The translations under genes and the position numbers were made by a program. This document shows, piece by piece, positions 44,136 through 53,027 of a stretch of 64,000 nt of DNA (position 1 is its first letter; the number at the start of each line of letters is the position of its first letter). Below the pieces are notes generated by a model. It was given only the letters and a program-made list of their open reading frames with translations, searched no databases and was not told the origin of the DNA. The stretch is taken from contig JAJPIO010000018.1 of the NCBI GenBank assembly GCA_021324735.1, forward strand, positions 1 through 64,000, given 5' to 3'. Source of the DNA: Bacteroidota bacterium (lineage in GTDB: Bacteria; Bacteroidota; Ignavibacteria; Palsa-1295).

Positions 44136-44498
44136 TTACTTGCTGATGGGTGCTATAGTCGTCACCACGAAATTTCCTTCACCGCGATCTTGCAGCGTAA
44201 AAGAAACGGAATCACCGACCTTTGCTACTGTCAGTAGGTTCGGGCGGTCAACACGATACTCCATCGACATAGCATCCATAATGCCCGGAATATTATTATG
44301 GTCGAGAGTGATGGACTTTGCAGCCGTATCGATTCCTTTCACTACCCCTTTGCCCTGGCCTTCTTTAACGGGAGCGGCAGCCACCTTAGCGGTATCCGAC
44401 ATCGGTTGCGATTGCTCCTGCTTCGAGCAGGCTACAACGAACAGCGAACAGAACAATAAAAAAGTGAATGAGCGATTGAACATTGTTAGTCTCTTCAT
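44136..44498 (-). CDS. CusF-like copper-binding lipoprotein
   Basis: 120 aa. Lipobox VVAC precedes SKQEQSQPMSD. The mature domain follows CusF: GVVKGIDTAAKSITLDHNNI, then GIMDAMSMEYRV with the methionines that bind Cu(I). CusF proteins hand copper to RND efflux pumps, but no pump genes are nearby. It sits between frr and the AtuA-related gene, 6 nt from each. Confidence 0.8.
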   Translation of the reverse strand: MKRLTMFNRSFTFLLFCSLFVVACSKQEQSQPMSDTAKVAAAPVKEGQGKGVVKGIDTAAKSITLDHNNIPGIMDAMSMEYRVDRPNLLTVAKVGDSVSFTLQDRGEGNFVVTTIAPISK

Positions 44499-44504
44499 CT
44501 AAAA

Positions 44505-45068
44505 TTATACAGCCATTACCTCTTTTTCTTTCGTCGTAACGAGAGAGTCAATATTCTTCGTGTGAGCGTCGGTCTTTTTTTGAACTTCCTCTTCCCCACG
44601 TTTGCGATCATCTTCACGAAAATGTTCGGCCTTCTCCGCCTTCTTTAAATTCTCGATCGCATCTCGTCGAATATTGCGAATCGCGACCTTTCCCTCTTCG
44701 CCAAACTTCTTCACAAGCTTTACGATCTCTTTACGGCGCTCTTCTGTAAGTGGTGGCATCGGTACGCGAATGACCTGGCCATCATTCATCGGGTTAAGCC
44801 CGAGGTTCGAAGACCTGATTGCTTTTTCGACGGCGCCCATCATACCTTTATCCCAGACCTGAAGTGTGAGCGTATGTGCATCGCTCACGCTCATATTCGC
44901 AACCTGATTGATCGGTACTTCCGAGCCATACGCTTCCACTTTGACGGCATCAAGCAGAGCGGTTGTGGCACGGCCCGTACGGATCTTGGCCAATTCCTGC
45001 CGAACGTTCTCGACAGCTTTGGTCATTCGCGTTTCACAATCGGTGAGAATATCTTTAATATTGGTCAT
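44505..45068 (-). CDS. frr: Ribosome recycling factor
   Basis: Splits post-termination ribosomes with EF-G. The 187-aa protein has the RRF stretches RTGRATTALLDAVKVEAYGS, LTEERRKEIVKLVKKFGEE and VAIRNIRRDA. It follows pyrH, the usual order. The start is ATG. Confidence 0.97.
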   Translation of the reverse strand: MTNIKDILTDCETRMTKAVENVRQELAKIRTGRATTALLDAVKVEAYGSEVPINQVANMSVSDAHTLTLQVWDKGMMGAVEKAIRSSNLGLNPMNDGQVIRVPMPPLTEERRKEIVKLVKKFGEEGKVAIRNIRRDAIENLKKAEKAEHFREDDRKRGEEEVQKKTDAHTKNIDSLVTTKEKEVMAV

Positions 45069-45165
45069 TAGAACCTAAAACTGGTGAAATTTCTGTGATC
45101 GAATTCGAACCCCGTTAACAAATATGAGAGGAAGTCATTTCCTATACGAGGTAGGAAATTGTGCC

Positions 45166-45885
45166 TCAGATCACAACGCTACCGACGCCGTCTTCGGTCA
45201 GGACCCGTTGCAAATTGCCGGGCTCGTTCATGTTAAATACAACAATGGGAAGTTTATTTTCCTGACAGAGTGTGATCGCGGTCAGGTCCATTACGCGAAG
45301 ACCTCGCTGCAGGACGTCCATATAGGTGATCTTGGGGAATTTCATCGCATTGGCATTCTTTTCAGGATCGGAATCATAAATACCGTCGACGCGGGTACCT
45401 TTAAGAACTGCATCGGCCCCGATCTCGACCGCTCGGAGGGCGGCAGCCGTATCAGTCGTAAAAAATGGGTTACCAGTACCACATCCAAAGATTACCACAC
45501 GCCCTTTTTCGAGATGACGCACGGCCTTTCGGCGTATGAATGGCTCTGCAAAAGCCGTCATCGTGATAGCAGACATCAATCTGCTATAGGTCCCTGTTGC
45601 TTCGATCGCATTTTGTAGCGCCAGAGCATTGATCATCGTTGCGAGCATACCCATATGATCGCCTTGTATACGATTGATCCCATCAATACTTCCCGAGACG
45701 CCGCGATAGATATTTCCTCCCCCCACCACAATTCCTATCTCAGCACCCATAGAAGCGGCCGCTACCACATCCGCAGCAAATTGCTCGAGAATGCGAGGAT
45801 CGATACCATATTCGCGGTCTCCCATGAGGGATTCACCAGATATTTTAAGGAGGATGCGACGATAGAGAAGGGTGCGGTCAGTCAT
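45166..45885 (-). CDS. pyrH: UMP kinase
   Basis: Phosphorylates UMP to UDP. The 239-aa protein starts [20 protein letters not shown], which is the normal PyrH N-terminus and fixes the ATG at 45883-45885. Motifs: [14 protein letters not shown] for phosphate binding, [18 protein letters not shown], and [23 protein letters not shown] motif lies 4 nt upstream. It is followed by frr, but is separated from tsf by three extra genes. Confidence 0.96.
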   Translation of the reverse strand: MTDRTLLYRRILLKISGESLMGDREYGIDPRILEQFAADVVAAASMGAEIGIVVGGGNIYRGVSGSIDGINRIQGDHMGMLATMINALALQNAIEATGTYSRLMSAITMTAFAEPFIRRKAVRHLEKGRVVIFGCGTGNPFFTTDTAAALRAVEIGADAVLKGTRVDGIYDSDPEKNANAMKFPKITYMDVLQRGLRVMDLTAITLCQENKLPIVVFNMNEPGNLQRVLTEDGVGSVVI

Positions 45886-45889
45886 TTGG

Positions 45890-45899
45890 CAAAAATACG
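45890..45899 (-). promoter_or_regulatory. CGTATTTTTG promoter-like motif 4 nt before the pyrH start
   Basis: On the minus strand TATTTTTG matches TAnnTTTG and ends 4 nt before the ATG at 45885, the same arrangement as at 11432. It lies in the 47-nt gap after the helical-protein gene. Transcription from it would be essentially leaderless. Confidence 0.5.
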
Positions 45900-45932
45900 A
45901 TGAAATCGTTCTTATCGGTCGCACGACAATCA

Positions 45933-47444
45933 TTAATAAGCATGCCTGCGTTCCATACTGTGCTCTATTCCCTTTTGAATAAGCGACCAAAGAAATGAGA
46001 ACGGAATGATCTGCGTCTCGTCGATCTCGTCGCGTTCCTTCTCCTGAAACTGAGTAATAAGTTTTCCAGCCTTACTATTTACCTCGGATAGCCGAAATGC
46101 ATGCTTCTCAAGTAGTAGTAATGCTTTCAAAAAACAGAACAATGCGGATTCCCGTCGTGTCCGCAAATGCCGACGTAAATACTGCGAAAGGGCTTCCGAC
46201 TGATCCGTAATTGTGTTAAAATCTCCTTGCCATAGAAGGACTAAATACCGAATAACTAGCAGCGAAATATTATAGCCCGCTTTATCTTTGGCATAAATTG
46301 GCACTTGTCGCAGTATTGCACGCATAGCACGCTGCATTTCAGGAGTTTCTACACCATTCAGTATCCCTTGAACAACGAAGAGATAATATCCGTAGAGCAG
46401 CCATTTTTGCGTTACCTGCTCGGGTTGCGAAGCAAATCGTTCATGGGTTGCTACCTCATTGAGTATTATATCCGCATTCTGAAACTCCAACATCTGCATG
46501 CATAGTTGAAATTCAAAACCCTTCCAAATAAACCAGTTATTCAGGCCTTTGGGATAGTACTTCGTACATAATTCAACAGCTTCCTTCGCTGAGGAAATAT
46601 GACGGATAGAGACCGCGCTGGCGAGCCGCTTCAGTGCGAATTCGCCATCGAACGTTGGGCTCCTCAAGTGTGGGTACTTTGCGAAGAACCGGTCAGCTTG
46701 CTCTGTAAGTCGAATACATCGCTCGTGCTCACCTCTGATCTCCGCTAACAGCGTAGCAATGCGGTAATAACCAAGACCAATATTGAAGGTCGGATAACTA
46801 TCGAACAGGCCTCTCACCTCGATCACCGCATCATGTGCAATCTTTTCTACGGTTTCAGAAACCGCCGCTCGAGCGACCGATTCGACGTCGATCGATTGCC
46901 CCAGGTAACTCACTCGGAGTTCAGCGTTACGCAGGCGAAGCACTTCTTCCAACTCTTGGGAATAACGCTCGAAGTTACGCTTGTCGCCATTCAGGGCAGC
47001 ATTTTGCCGAAGGATGATAAGAAACTCGATCCGGTCTGAGGTTAACTCAAACACTCTCGCCCGCTCCAGCGCTGAAGGGATAAGCCACATTGCCACCCGC
47101 CTCCCACCAAGCAGCAAAAGTGTCTTTACCATAAACGTGATCTTTAGATTACGGTAGATCGCCTTTCGTAACACAGAGCCCCGAAGTTGAAGATGAAATA
47201 AGCTATCGAGAAGTCGGCGCTTAAGACTACTCCTTAGGCGGACATACGACGGAGATGCCGGTTGAACCGCTAAAAGCTCTTGTGCCCATTTGCTCTCATT
47301 GGGCTCCGAAGAACTAACAAAATGGCTGGCAAGACGACCCAGTTTAGAGGAAGATCTCTTTTGCGAAAAAAGATATTTTGCCCGTTGTCCGCCAAAGGTA
47401 TTAATAATACGGGTAAGTTCTCTAATATGCTGGGCTGAACCCAT
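45933..47444 (-). CDS. Large alpha-helical (TPR-like) protein of unknown function
   Basis: 503 aa, not recognised by name. No signal peptide, almost entirely helical, with spaced Tyr/Ala/Leu patterns ([20 protein letters not shown], then [16 protein letters not shown]) that suggest tetratricopeptide-like repeats. The N-terminal region recalls Bacteroidota proteins with a similar layout. An A+T-rich stretch with TATAAT overlaps the start. It lies directly upstream of pyrH on the same strand and may be cotranscribed. Confidence 0.65.
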   Translation of the reverse strand: MGSAQHIRELTRIINTFGGQRAKYLFSQKRSSSKLGRLASHFVSSSEPNESKWAQELLAVQPASPSYVRLRSSLKRRLLDSLFHLQLRGSVLRKAIYRNLKITFMVKTLLLLGGRRVAMWLIPSALERARVFELTSDRIEFLIILRQNAALNGDKRNFERYSQELEEVLRLRNAELRVSYLGQSIDVESVARAAVSETVEKIAHDAVIEVRGLFDSYPTFNIGLGYYRIATLLAEIRGEHERCIRLTEQADRFFAKYPHLRSPTFDGEFALKRLASAVSIRHISSAKEAVELCTKYYPKGLNNWFIWKGFEFQLCMQMLEFQNADIILNEVATHERFASQPEQVTQKWLLYGYYLFVVQGILNGVETPEMQRAMRAILRQVPIYAKDKAGYNISLLVIRYLVLLWQGDFNTITDQSEALSQYLRRHLRTRRESALFCFLKALLLLEKHAFRLSEVNSKAGKLITQFQEKERDEIDETQIIPFSFLWSLIQKGIEHSMERRHAY

Positions 47445-47611
47445 TATAATTTATATAATTTGATAATTCATGCTGTAAAATGGCAGCTACGCAAGCTCAT
47501 CAGAAAGGCTGTTTCAGGCAGCCGGACAATAATACGCGATGGATAAAAAGTAAGTTCTCGTTTTTGAAATGGATGACTCTCGTGCGATTTTTGAAGTGGT
47601 GAGAGGGCAAC

Positions 47612-47989
47612 ATGTATAAACCAGTCTATTATTCTATGGTCAAGACAGTATTGCTTACTCTCGCACTCTCGGCATTCGCAGTTATCGGTGCGCCTCTGTA
47701 CGTTTCCGCTGGCTCGAGTACCGTTACGTTCTCGATTACAAATCAGCAGCCGGTCCCCGTCGGGACGGTCACCGTTAATACGCTCGCAGCGGGCTACAAC
47801 GTTACGGTCACTGATGTGACGACCTATTCGGTCGACATCGATGATAATGCCGTATCCGTCACAATTAACGGGCAGTCGCTGAGTAATGGTCAGAAAGGGC
47901 TCGTAACATTAGCTGACGGCACAGTCGTCGGTGTAATGTGGACCGCCACCAATGCCATTGTCATCGTGGACAAGGATGAGATCCAGTAG
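47612..47989 (+). CDS. Secreted beta-rich protein, N-terminal half of a TAG-split T9SS cargo gene
   Basis: 125 aa ending at TAG 47987-47989. A signal peptide is clear (VKTVLLTLALSAFAVIGAPL), and a good ribosome binding site (GAGAGG) precedes the ATG. The mature part is a low-charge Thr/Val/Asn-rich beta domain (VTVNTLAAGYNVTVTDVTTY). The reading frame continues without another stop into the segment at 47990-48481, which carries a T9SS sorting domain. Alone, this half has no sorting signal. Either it is a nonsense-disrupted gene or the stop is read through. Confidence 0.7.
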   Translation: MYKPVYYSMVKTVLLTLALSAFAVIGAPLYVSAGSSTVTFSITNQQPVPVGTVTVNTLAAGYNVTVTDVTTYSVDIDDNAVSVTINGQSLSNGQKGLVTLADGTVVGVMWTATNAIVIVDKDEIQ

Positions 47990-48481
47990 CTGATCGCAGC
48001 TGCAGGGCCGAGAGGTTTCGTTCGAAGCAGTTTGATCGCTTTTCGTGATTCGGCTGCGGGTAGTATAGAAATCTTAATATTAACGGACCATTTCGCCCCT
48101 GCAGATATGCTGAACGATTATCCATCCATGTTGCTCTCGGTCGATCGACCGTCGCAACCAACTCCGCCTCCCGACCGCCGCACGTCCGTCGCTACCAGCG
48201 AATCGTTTTCCTTCGAGCATCTTCGCTTTACGCCCGATTGGAACGAGATCGAATTGGAATTCGACGAGTCGGCATTTGCCAATATCCCGCTTCGAGTCGA
48301 GCTGTTCGATAAATTCGGACGCCGTGCGAAGTACTGGGAGATCCCTTCTGCTCCCCGTAGTGAAAAACGCAAGGGCAACATCACGCTCGATATTTCAAAT
48401 GTGCCGGACGGCAGCTATGATCTATGCCTTACCCATGGTGGAAATTCCATGGTCCGGGCCGTCGTCATTCGTCGGAGATGA
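47990..48481 (+). pseudogene. In-frame downstream half with T9SS C-terminal sorting domain
   Basis: This open segment is in the same frame as 47612-47989 and is separated from it only by TAG. Its end reads PLRVELFDKFGRRAKYW, then NITLDISNVPDGSYDLCL, then SMVRAVVIRRR, the pattern of a type A T9SS sorting domain (V-x-D-x-x-G-R, then L-P-x-G-x-Y, then a basic tail). The only independent starts are a TTG at 48032 and an ATG at 48108, both without a ribosome binding site, and no signal peptide would be made. It is best read as the second half of the upstream gene. Confidence 0.65.
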
Positions 48482-48549
48482 TCTTATGAACCTATTCGAT
48501 TTTGCGGAGCCCTTGTTTGCACCTATGAAAAACCAATCTACTCCCCTGT

Positions 48550-48575
48550 CAAATTGAAACCCAATTTTCAATTTG
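48550..48575. other. Hairpin downstream of the split T9SS gene
   Basis: Perfect 10-bp stem CAAATTGAAA/TTTCAATTTG (48550-48559 with 48566-48575) with a 6-nt loop. No T-run follows. Position after the plus-strand gene suggests an mRNA 3' end structure. Confidence 0.45.
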
Positions 48576-48694
48576 TAACAGGATACTGGGCGATCCCATG
48601 CTTGCCGCCTCCTACACGGATGAGCTGGGACGCTCTCGTTCGATAGATGTGACTGAGGAGGACTTTGCCTCTTACTCTCGCTGGAGGCATTGTG

Positions 48695-48725
48695 AAAAGG
48701 CGGTAGCGGATCGATCCCTACCGCC
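48695..48725 (-). terminator. Intrinsic terminator after tsf
   Basis: Minus strand: stem GGCGGTAG/CTACCGCC (48718-48725 with 48699-48706), 11-nt loop that contains GGATCGATCC, then TTTT. It ends the rplM-rpsI-rpsB-tsf run and separates it from the plus-strand genes. Confidence 0.8.
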
Positions 48726-48763
48726 CCTCTTCGGTTAAATTGTCAACCTAATAAGCTATAGCC

Positions 48764-49633
48764 TTAAGCTACGGCTTCCTGAGCCTGCTCGGCGTGCTTA
48801 TGCTGCTCACCAAGCTGCATGCGGACAAATCCCGTGATCTTCAGGTTACCAGATTCCTTCAAAAGATCGGTAATCGTTTTCGCCGCATCTTTGATAAAGC
48901 TCTGTTCGGTCAGGCAGTTATCCTGATAGAATTTTTCGAGCTTGTTCTTCGCAATACGCTCGATGATATCTTCCTTCTTGCCTTCATTGCGGGCCTGCGT
49001 ACGATAGATCTCGAGCTCTTTATCCATCTGCTCGGTAGAGATACCCGAGCGATCGAGCGCCATCGGATTCATTGCAGCAACTTGCATTGCAATCTCGCGT
49101 CCGGTCGGGCTATCGTTGGCACCGGAGATCGCTACGAGCACTCCCAGCTTTGCGCCAGGATGAATATAGCTGGTCACGAAGCCGTTCGGCTCTGTAAGCA
49201 TCTCGAAGCGCCGGGCTTCGAGTTTCTCGCCAAGGCGACCAGTCTGCGCACCGACCTCTTCCGAGATCGTAGCGCCATTGGCCATCTTTGCCAGAAGGAA
49301 TTCTTCATGCGAATTCGGGCTCGCTGCAAGCGCTGCATTAGCAACGTCCTGAGCGAACTGGACGAACGACTCATTGCGAGCAACGAAGTCCGTCTCGGAA
49401 TTCACCTCCGCGATGACCCCACGCTTGCGATCTTCCGAAACCGCAGCAGCGATCACGCCTTCTTTGGCAACGCGGTCGGACCGCTTTGCTGCCGAGGCTG
49501 CGCCCTTCTTGCGGAGGACTTCGATCGCTTTGGCTTCGTCGCCATTTGCTTCTTCAAGAGCTTTCTTACAATCTGCCATACCAGCGCCGGTCTTATCCCG
49601 AAGGCGCTTTACGAGTTCTGCTGAGATTGCCAT
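48764..49633 (-). CDS. tsf: Elongation factor Ts
   Basis: Nucleotide exchange factor for EF-Tu. The 289-aa protein begins MAISAELVKRLRDKTGAGM with the TGAGMADCKKAL motif at about 15-26 and the core signature EVNSETDFVARNESF. It lies 94 nt after rpsB in the conserved rpsB-tsf order and is followed by a terminator. Confidence 0.97.
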   Translation of the reverse strand: MAISAELVKRLRDKTGAGMADCKKALEEANGDEAKAIEVLRKKGAASAAKRSDRVAKEGVIAAAVSEDRKRGVIAEVNSETDFVARNESFVQFAQDVANAALAASPNSHEEFLLAKMANGATISEEVGAQTGRLGEKLEARRFEMLTEPNGFVTSYIHPGAKLGVLVAISGANDSPTGREIAMQVAAMNPMALDRSGISTEQMDKELEIYRTQARNEGKKEDIIERIAKNKLEKFYQDNCLTEQSFIKDAAKTITDLLKESGNLKITGFVRMQLGEQHKHAEQAQEAVA

Positions 49634-49727
49634 CTTCTTTACTTCTTCTTAAATTCTATTCTTAAGAAAATTAAGAACTAATTGTTTGACGTTCGTCGCG
49701 CTCTTAATTCTTAATTATCGATCGTAA

Positions 49728-50549
49728 TTACTCTGCGGTTGCCGGCACTGGTTGCTGCGGAGCGAAATCGCTCGGCTCCAGTTCGATACGACGGCCACGC
49801 GCTGCGAGGTTAAGCTCCGGACGTCCTTCGCGGCCTTCCATTGCTGACTCATCGAGGCGCTTTGCCTTGGCTGCAGCGCGACCTTCGTTGATCGCATCAG
49901 CGAACGCGTGAACGAAAAGCTGGACCGAACGCAGAGCATCATCGTTCGCCGGGATCGGATAGTCAACGAGGTCCGGATCGACGTTCGTATCGACGAGAGC
50001 GAAGATCGGAATACCGAGCGTACGAGCTTCCTTTACCGCAATGTGCTCCTTCTTGATGTCGATGATGATCATTGCACCAGGCAGACCGCGCATTTCGACG
50101 ATACCGCCGAGCGTGCCGTTGAGCTTTTCCTTCTCGCGTGTGAAATCCAAACGCTCGCGCTTGGTAAAATTCTCGATCGAGCCTTCTTCTTCCATCTTCT
50201 CGATCTGCTGGAGGCGCTTTAACGACTTGCGGATCGTCGCAAAGTTCGTCAACATTCCGCCGGGCCAACGATCGATCGCAAAGAACTGACCCGAACGCTC
50301 CGCTTCTTCGCGGACCATCTGACGGAGTTGCTTCTTGGTTGCTACGAACAGGAATCGCTTGCCTTCTGCAGCGAGCTTCTCGGCTGCATTGAGAGCTTCT
50401 TCGGCAAGCTCTTGCGTCTTCTTGAGATCGATGATGTGGATGCCGTTGCGCTCCATGAAGATGTACGGTTTCATCTTCGGATTCCAACGACGGGTGAGGT
50501 GCCCAAAGTGAGCACCGGAGGCCAGGAGGTCTTCTAAGCTAAGTCTCAT
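49728..50549 (-). CDS. rpsB: 30S ribosomal protein uS2
   Basis: Small-subunit protein, 273 aa. The sequence contains [58 protein letters not shown] and [20 protein letters not shown], all standard for uS2. A C-terminal extension of about 40 residues ([18 protein letters not shown]) is longer than in E. coli. It lies 248 nt downstream of rpsI, with repeats in the gap. Confidence 0.97.
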   Translation of the reverse strand: MRLSLEDLLASGAHFGHLTRRWNPKMKPYIFMERNGIHIIDLKKTQELAEEALNAAEKLAAEGKRFLFVATKKQLRQMVREEAERSGQFFAIDRWPGGMLTNFATIRKSLKRLQQIEKMEEEGSIENFTKRERLDFTREKEKLNGTLGGIVEMRGLPGAMIIIDIKKEHIAVKEARTLGIPIFALVDTNVDPDLVDYPIPANDDALRSVQLFVHAFADAINEGRAAAKAKRLDESAMEGREGRPELNLAARGRRIELEPSDFAPQQPVPATAE

Positions 50550-50672
50550 GTCAATTAATGGTTAAGCCCGCGATCGCTCACGAGCGGTTTCTCTACGGAG
50601 CCTCGTCGCCATCTCTTTCGAGACACCCGGCGATTCGACTGTACCCGTATTTGTGATTAAATGCTTGTAGAC

Positions 50673-50778
50673 GTGACCTTTAGGTCACGCTGGTCATGCT
50701 GTAGCCGTACCTTTAGGTCACGCTTCGCCGTGACTTAAAAGTCACGGCTACGAAGTCACGGCTACGAAGTCACGGCTA
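50673..50778. repeat. Palindromes and 14-nt tandem repeats between rpsI and rpsB
   Basis: GTGACC/GGTCAC (50673-50678 with 50683-50688, loop TTTA); GCCGTGACTT/AAGTCACGGC (50727-50736 with 50739-50748), a 10-bp stem; and AAGTCACGGCTACG repeated at 50739-50752, 50753-50766 and in part at 50767-50778. All are built from the same GTGAC/GTCAC core. They lie within the rpsI-rpsB intergenic mRNA (minus strand). Confidence 0.8.
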
Positions 50779-50797
50779 AAAATCGCGTTACGGAATC

Positions 50798-51202
50798 TTA
50801 TCTCTTCGAGAACTGGAAGCGCTTGCGTGCTTTCGGCTGTCCCGACTTTTTACGCTCGACCATTCGCGGATCACGCGTCATAAGGTCTTCTTTGCGAAGA
50901 AGTGACTTATGCTCTTCGTTCACATCGACCAATGCGCGAGCAATAGCCAAACGGACGGCGCCCGACTGTCCCGTGGTACCGCCACCTGCTACATTAGCAT
51001 TGACGCTGAACGAGCCGTAGGTATTCGTCACCTTGAATGGACGGACCACATCATCGCGGTGCAGTGGGTTCGGGAAGTAATTCTCGAACGTGCGGCCATT
51101 GATGGTGATCACCGATTCCTGACCAGCTTGAACCGGAGTTAAAAAGACTCGAGCCGTCGAGTCCTTACGGCGTCCTATGAAAATGTCTGCTCGCTTTGCC
51201 AA
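50798..51202 (-). CDS. rpsI: 30S ribosomal protein uS9
   Basis: Small-subunit protein whose C-terminal tail reaches the P site. The 134-aa product has STARVFLTPVQAG, VAGGGTTGQSGAVRLAIARA and the basic end KKSGQPKARKRFQFSKR typical of uS9. The start is TTG (51200-51202); no in-frame ATG lies upstream before the stop. It follows rplM by 39 nt in the conserved rplM-rpsI operon. Confidence 0.97.
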   Translation of the reverse strand: MAKRADIFIGRRKDSTARVFLTPVQAGQESVITINGRTFENYFPNPLHRDDVVRPFKVTNTYGSFSVNANVAGGGTTGQSGAVRLAIARALVDVNEEHKSLLRKEDLMTRDPRMVERKKSGQPKARKRFQFSKR

Positions 51203-51241
51203 TGTCGTTTTATGCTAAGTGCTAAGTGCCGGTTTCTAAAC

Positions 51242-51694
51242 TTAAAAGCTTAATGCTTGCGGATTCTGTGCTGCATGCTCGTGCTCTGCACCGGCATACA
51301 CTTTCAACTTCTTAAAGGTCTTGCGCCCGAGCGAATTTTTCGGAAGCATGCCTTTTACAGCCTCGCTGATAATGCGCTCCGGATACTTCGCCTGGAGTTC
51401 GGCGAACTTTTCGTGACGCGCTCCACCCGGATACAACGTGTTGTGATAATACGTCTTCTGCTCCATACGCTTACCGGTCATCTTGACCTTCGACGCATTG
51501 ACGACGATCACGAAATCGCCAACATCGGTATTCGGTGTGAACTGCGGTTTATGCTTACCGCGAAGTATGCTTGCCACACGGGTGGCAAGGCGGCCGACTG
51601 TCTGGTCCGCAGCATCTACAATATGCCACTTTCGCTCGATCTCTTCGGGCTTGGCGAATTTCGACTTTAATACGCTATTATCTTTCGTTGCCAC
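51242..51694 (-). CDS. rplM: 50S ribosomal protein uL13
   Basis: Large-subunit assembly protein, 150 aa. Standard stretches are [39 protein letters not shown] and [20 protein letters not shown]. The start is GTG (51692-51694) with AGGAAG upstream. It opens the rplM-rpsI-rpsB-tsf run. A terminator-like hairpin lies in its leader. Confidence 0.97.
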   Translation of the reverse strand: MATKDNSVLKSKFAKPEEIERKWHIVDAADQTVGRLATRVASILRGKHKPQFTPNTDVGDFVIVVNASKVKMTGKRMEQKTYYHNTLYPGGARHEKFAELQAKYPERIISEAVKGMLPKNSLGRKTFKKLKVYAGAEHEHAAQNPQALSF

Positions 51695-51708
51695 AGTTCA
51701 CTTCCTGT

Positions 51709-51727
51709 AAAAAGCCTATTTTTAGGC
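51709..51727 (-). promoter_or_regulatory. Terminator-like hairpin in the rplM leader
   Basis: Minus strand: GCCTA/TAGGC stem (51727-51723 with 51718-51714), 4-nt A loop, then TTTTT, ending 15 nt before the rplM start codon. The position fits an attenuator or an autogenous L13-type leader, but the stem is short. Confidence 0.45.
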
Positions 51728-51777
51728 GCGTCAATAAGCGGTTCGAGATGATGAAAGTTCCGTTTTTTACAAAACAA

Positions 51778-51809
51778 GGGTCCGTTTTCCGGGGGGCCGG
51801 GTTTCGGGG
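51778..51809 (+). other. G-tract cluster upstream of rplM (G-quadruplex-like)
   Basis: GGG (51778-51780), GGGGGG (51791-51796), GGG (51799-51801) and GGGG (51806-51809) on the plus strand, which is the template strand for rplM. The spacing could allow a four-stranded DNA structure. No gene overlaps it. Confidence 0.4.
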
Positions 51810-52193
51810 ACCGTTATCCGAAATCCTACCCCACCCAAGATCAAGCTGCCCATTTGAAAACGGTGCTCACTCGCAATTGAGTTTTGTTTTCATGAACGGC
51901 ATTTCTTCACATGTTTTCAACATACTTTGCCAACTGCTCGAAGGATAACTCCCTTCCCCGTCGTTATCCTCGGCTTATGCAAGAACCACTAACGCTCAAC
52001 GAATAGGCACCTATGGGGAGGTTCCAATGGGAATATTAAGCCTTTCCCCCCAATAAAGCTCCAATCTAAATAAACCATATCGGATAATGCCGCCATGTTA
52101 GAACGCTGACAGCCTTACATGCTTTCTTTATAATTCATGCTTACAATCTCCCGGAGTCAGTAGAACAAATTCTTTCTGTTCTAAATGATCCGC
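51810..52193. other. Intergenic region upstream of rplM without a gene
   Basis: About 380 nt between the G-tract cluster and the end of the secreted-hydrolase gene. I find no reading frame with coding features, no RNA gene and no convincing promoter. A short AGAAC/GTTCT inverted repeat near 52161-52181 may be a weak terminator for the hydrolase gene. Confidence 0.5.
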
Positions 52194-53027
52194 TTATTGA
52201 ATAAAGGTATAAAACATTGTGAGGAAAGTGCTTGTATGCTTATAAGGCACTTCCATGTGACCGGCTCCAGCCGCAATCCAAAGGGATTTCCCGGATACAC
52301 TACAAGCTGCAAAAAGCTTCGAGATCTCATTAGATGAAATCTGATTCTCTTGCTCTCCGTGCATAAGTAAGAGCGGACATTTTAATGCTCGAATATTCTC
52401 CATAGGCTCTAATACTTTAGACCGGATTAGTCGGACACTTCGATTGCTCTGTGTTTTGTGGTATAGGGAAGAATAATATTTTTGAAGAGCGCTTTGCGAA
52501 GTATATGGTGACTCAGCAACAACGCCTCCTAAACCCGGCAAAGCGCTTCCTGCCACGATAGAAAGACTAGCTCCCATTGAACGCCCATAGAGGAAAAGTT
52601 TGCTAGTCTCTTTTACTAAATGAGTACTTGCGTACTTGAGCACTGAAGAAATATCCTCTTCAAACTCTGGCATAGCAATCAGGTCCGAATCAATAGGGAT
52701 AAGGTCACTCATGCCAAAACCGCGATAATCGAACAGGAGTACATCCACTGGAAGATTAGAAGTAATCGCCTGAACCAGATCAAGCTCGTCACTCATATTG
52801 CCGGCATCAGGACCTGCAAGTATGACGAGCTTTTTATCCTTATTATCTTTCGAACTGTGGCACAGCCAAGCCGTTAGACGCTTATTCGCGACGGTCGGAA
52901 TATTCAGACTATCGTAGGTTATTCCTACAGTGGCAGGAGTACGTTCATAATTCGTGCGCGGTCTGATAGCAAAGACTGGTATGGCAACCAGTAAAATGTA
53001 GAGAACAACTATGGCTCGTATACTCAT
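52194..53027 (-). CDS. Exported alpha/beta hydrolase
   Basis: 277-aa hydrolase of the serine-hydrolase fold. An N-terminal hydrophobic signal or anchor (AIVVLYILLVAIPVFA) directs it out of the cytoplasm. The nucleophile is in GRSMGASLS, preceded by VLLFDYRGFGMSD, which marks the BEM46/FrsA-like subgroup. A late LLMHGEQENQ supplies the Asp/Glu-loop region and GAGHMEVP the His. Substrate unknown. It overlaps the stop of the lipoprotein gene upstream (ATGA). Confidence 0.85.
   Translation of the reverse strand: MSIRAIVVLYILLVAIPVFAIRPRTNYERTPATVGITYDSLNIPTVANKRLTAWLCHSSKDNKDKKLVILAGPDAGNMSDELDLVQAITSNLPVDVLLFDYRGFGMSDLIPIDSDLIAMPEFEEDISSVLKYASTHLVKETSKLFLYGRSMGASLSIVAGSALPGLGGVVAESPYTSQSALQKYYSSLYHKTQSNRSVRLIRSKVLEPMENIRALKCPLLLMHGEQENQISSNEISKLFAACSVSGKSLWIAAGAGHMEVPYKHTSTFLTMFYTFIQ

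Noticed and set aside
48794-49624. Long plus-strand frame of 276 codons opposite tsf
   Set aside because: It lies entirely antisense to the well-supported tsf gene, its product shows no motif or start signal, and its composition is that of a mirror frame.
49963-50487. 174-codon minus-strand frame inside rpsB
   Set aside because: Same strand, shifted frame within rpsB, rich in Arg and Asp as expected from frame shift of this codon usage; no ribosome binding site.
50739-50778. Tandem 14-nt units considered as a CRISPR array
   Set aside because: The units are contiguous with no spacers, too short, and no cas genes are nearby.
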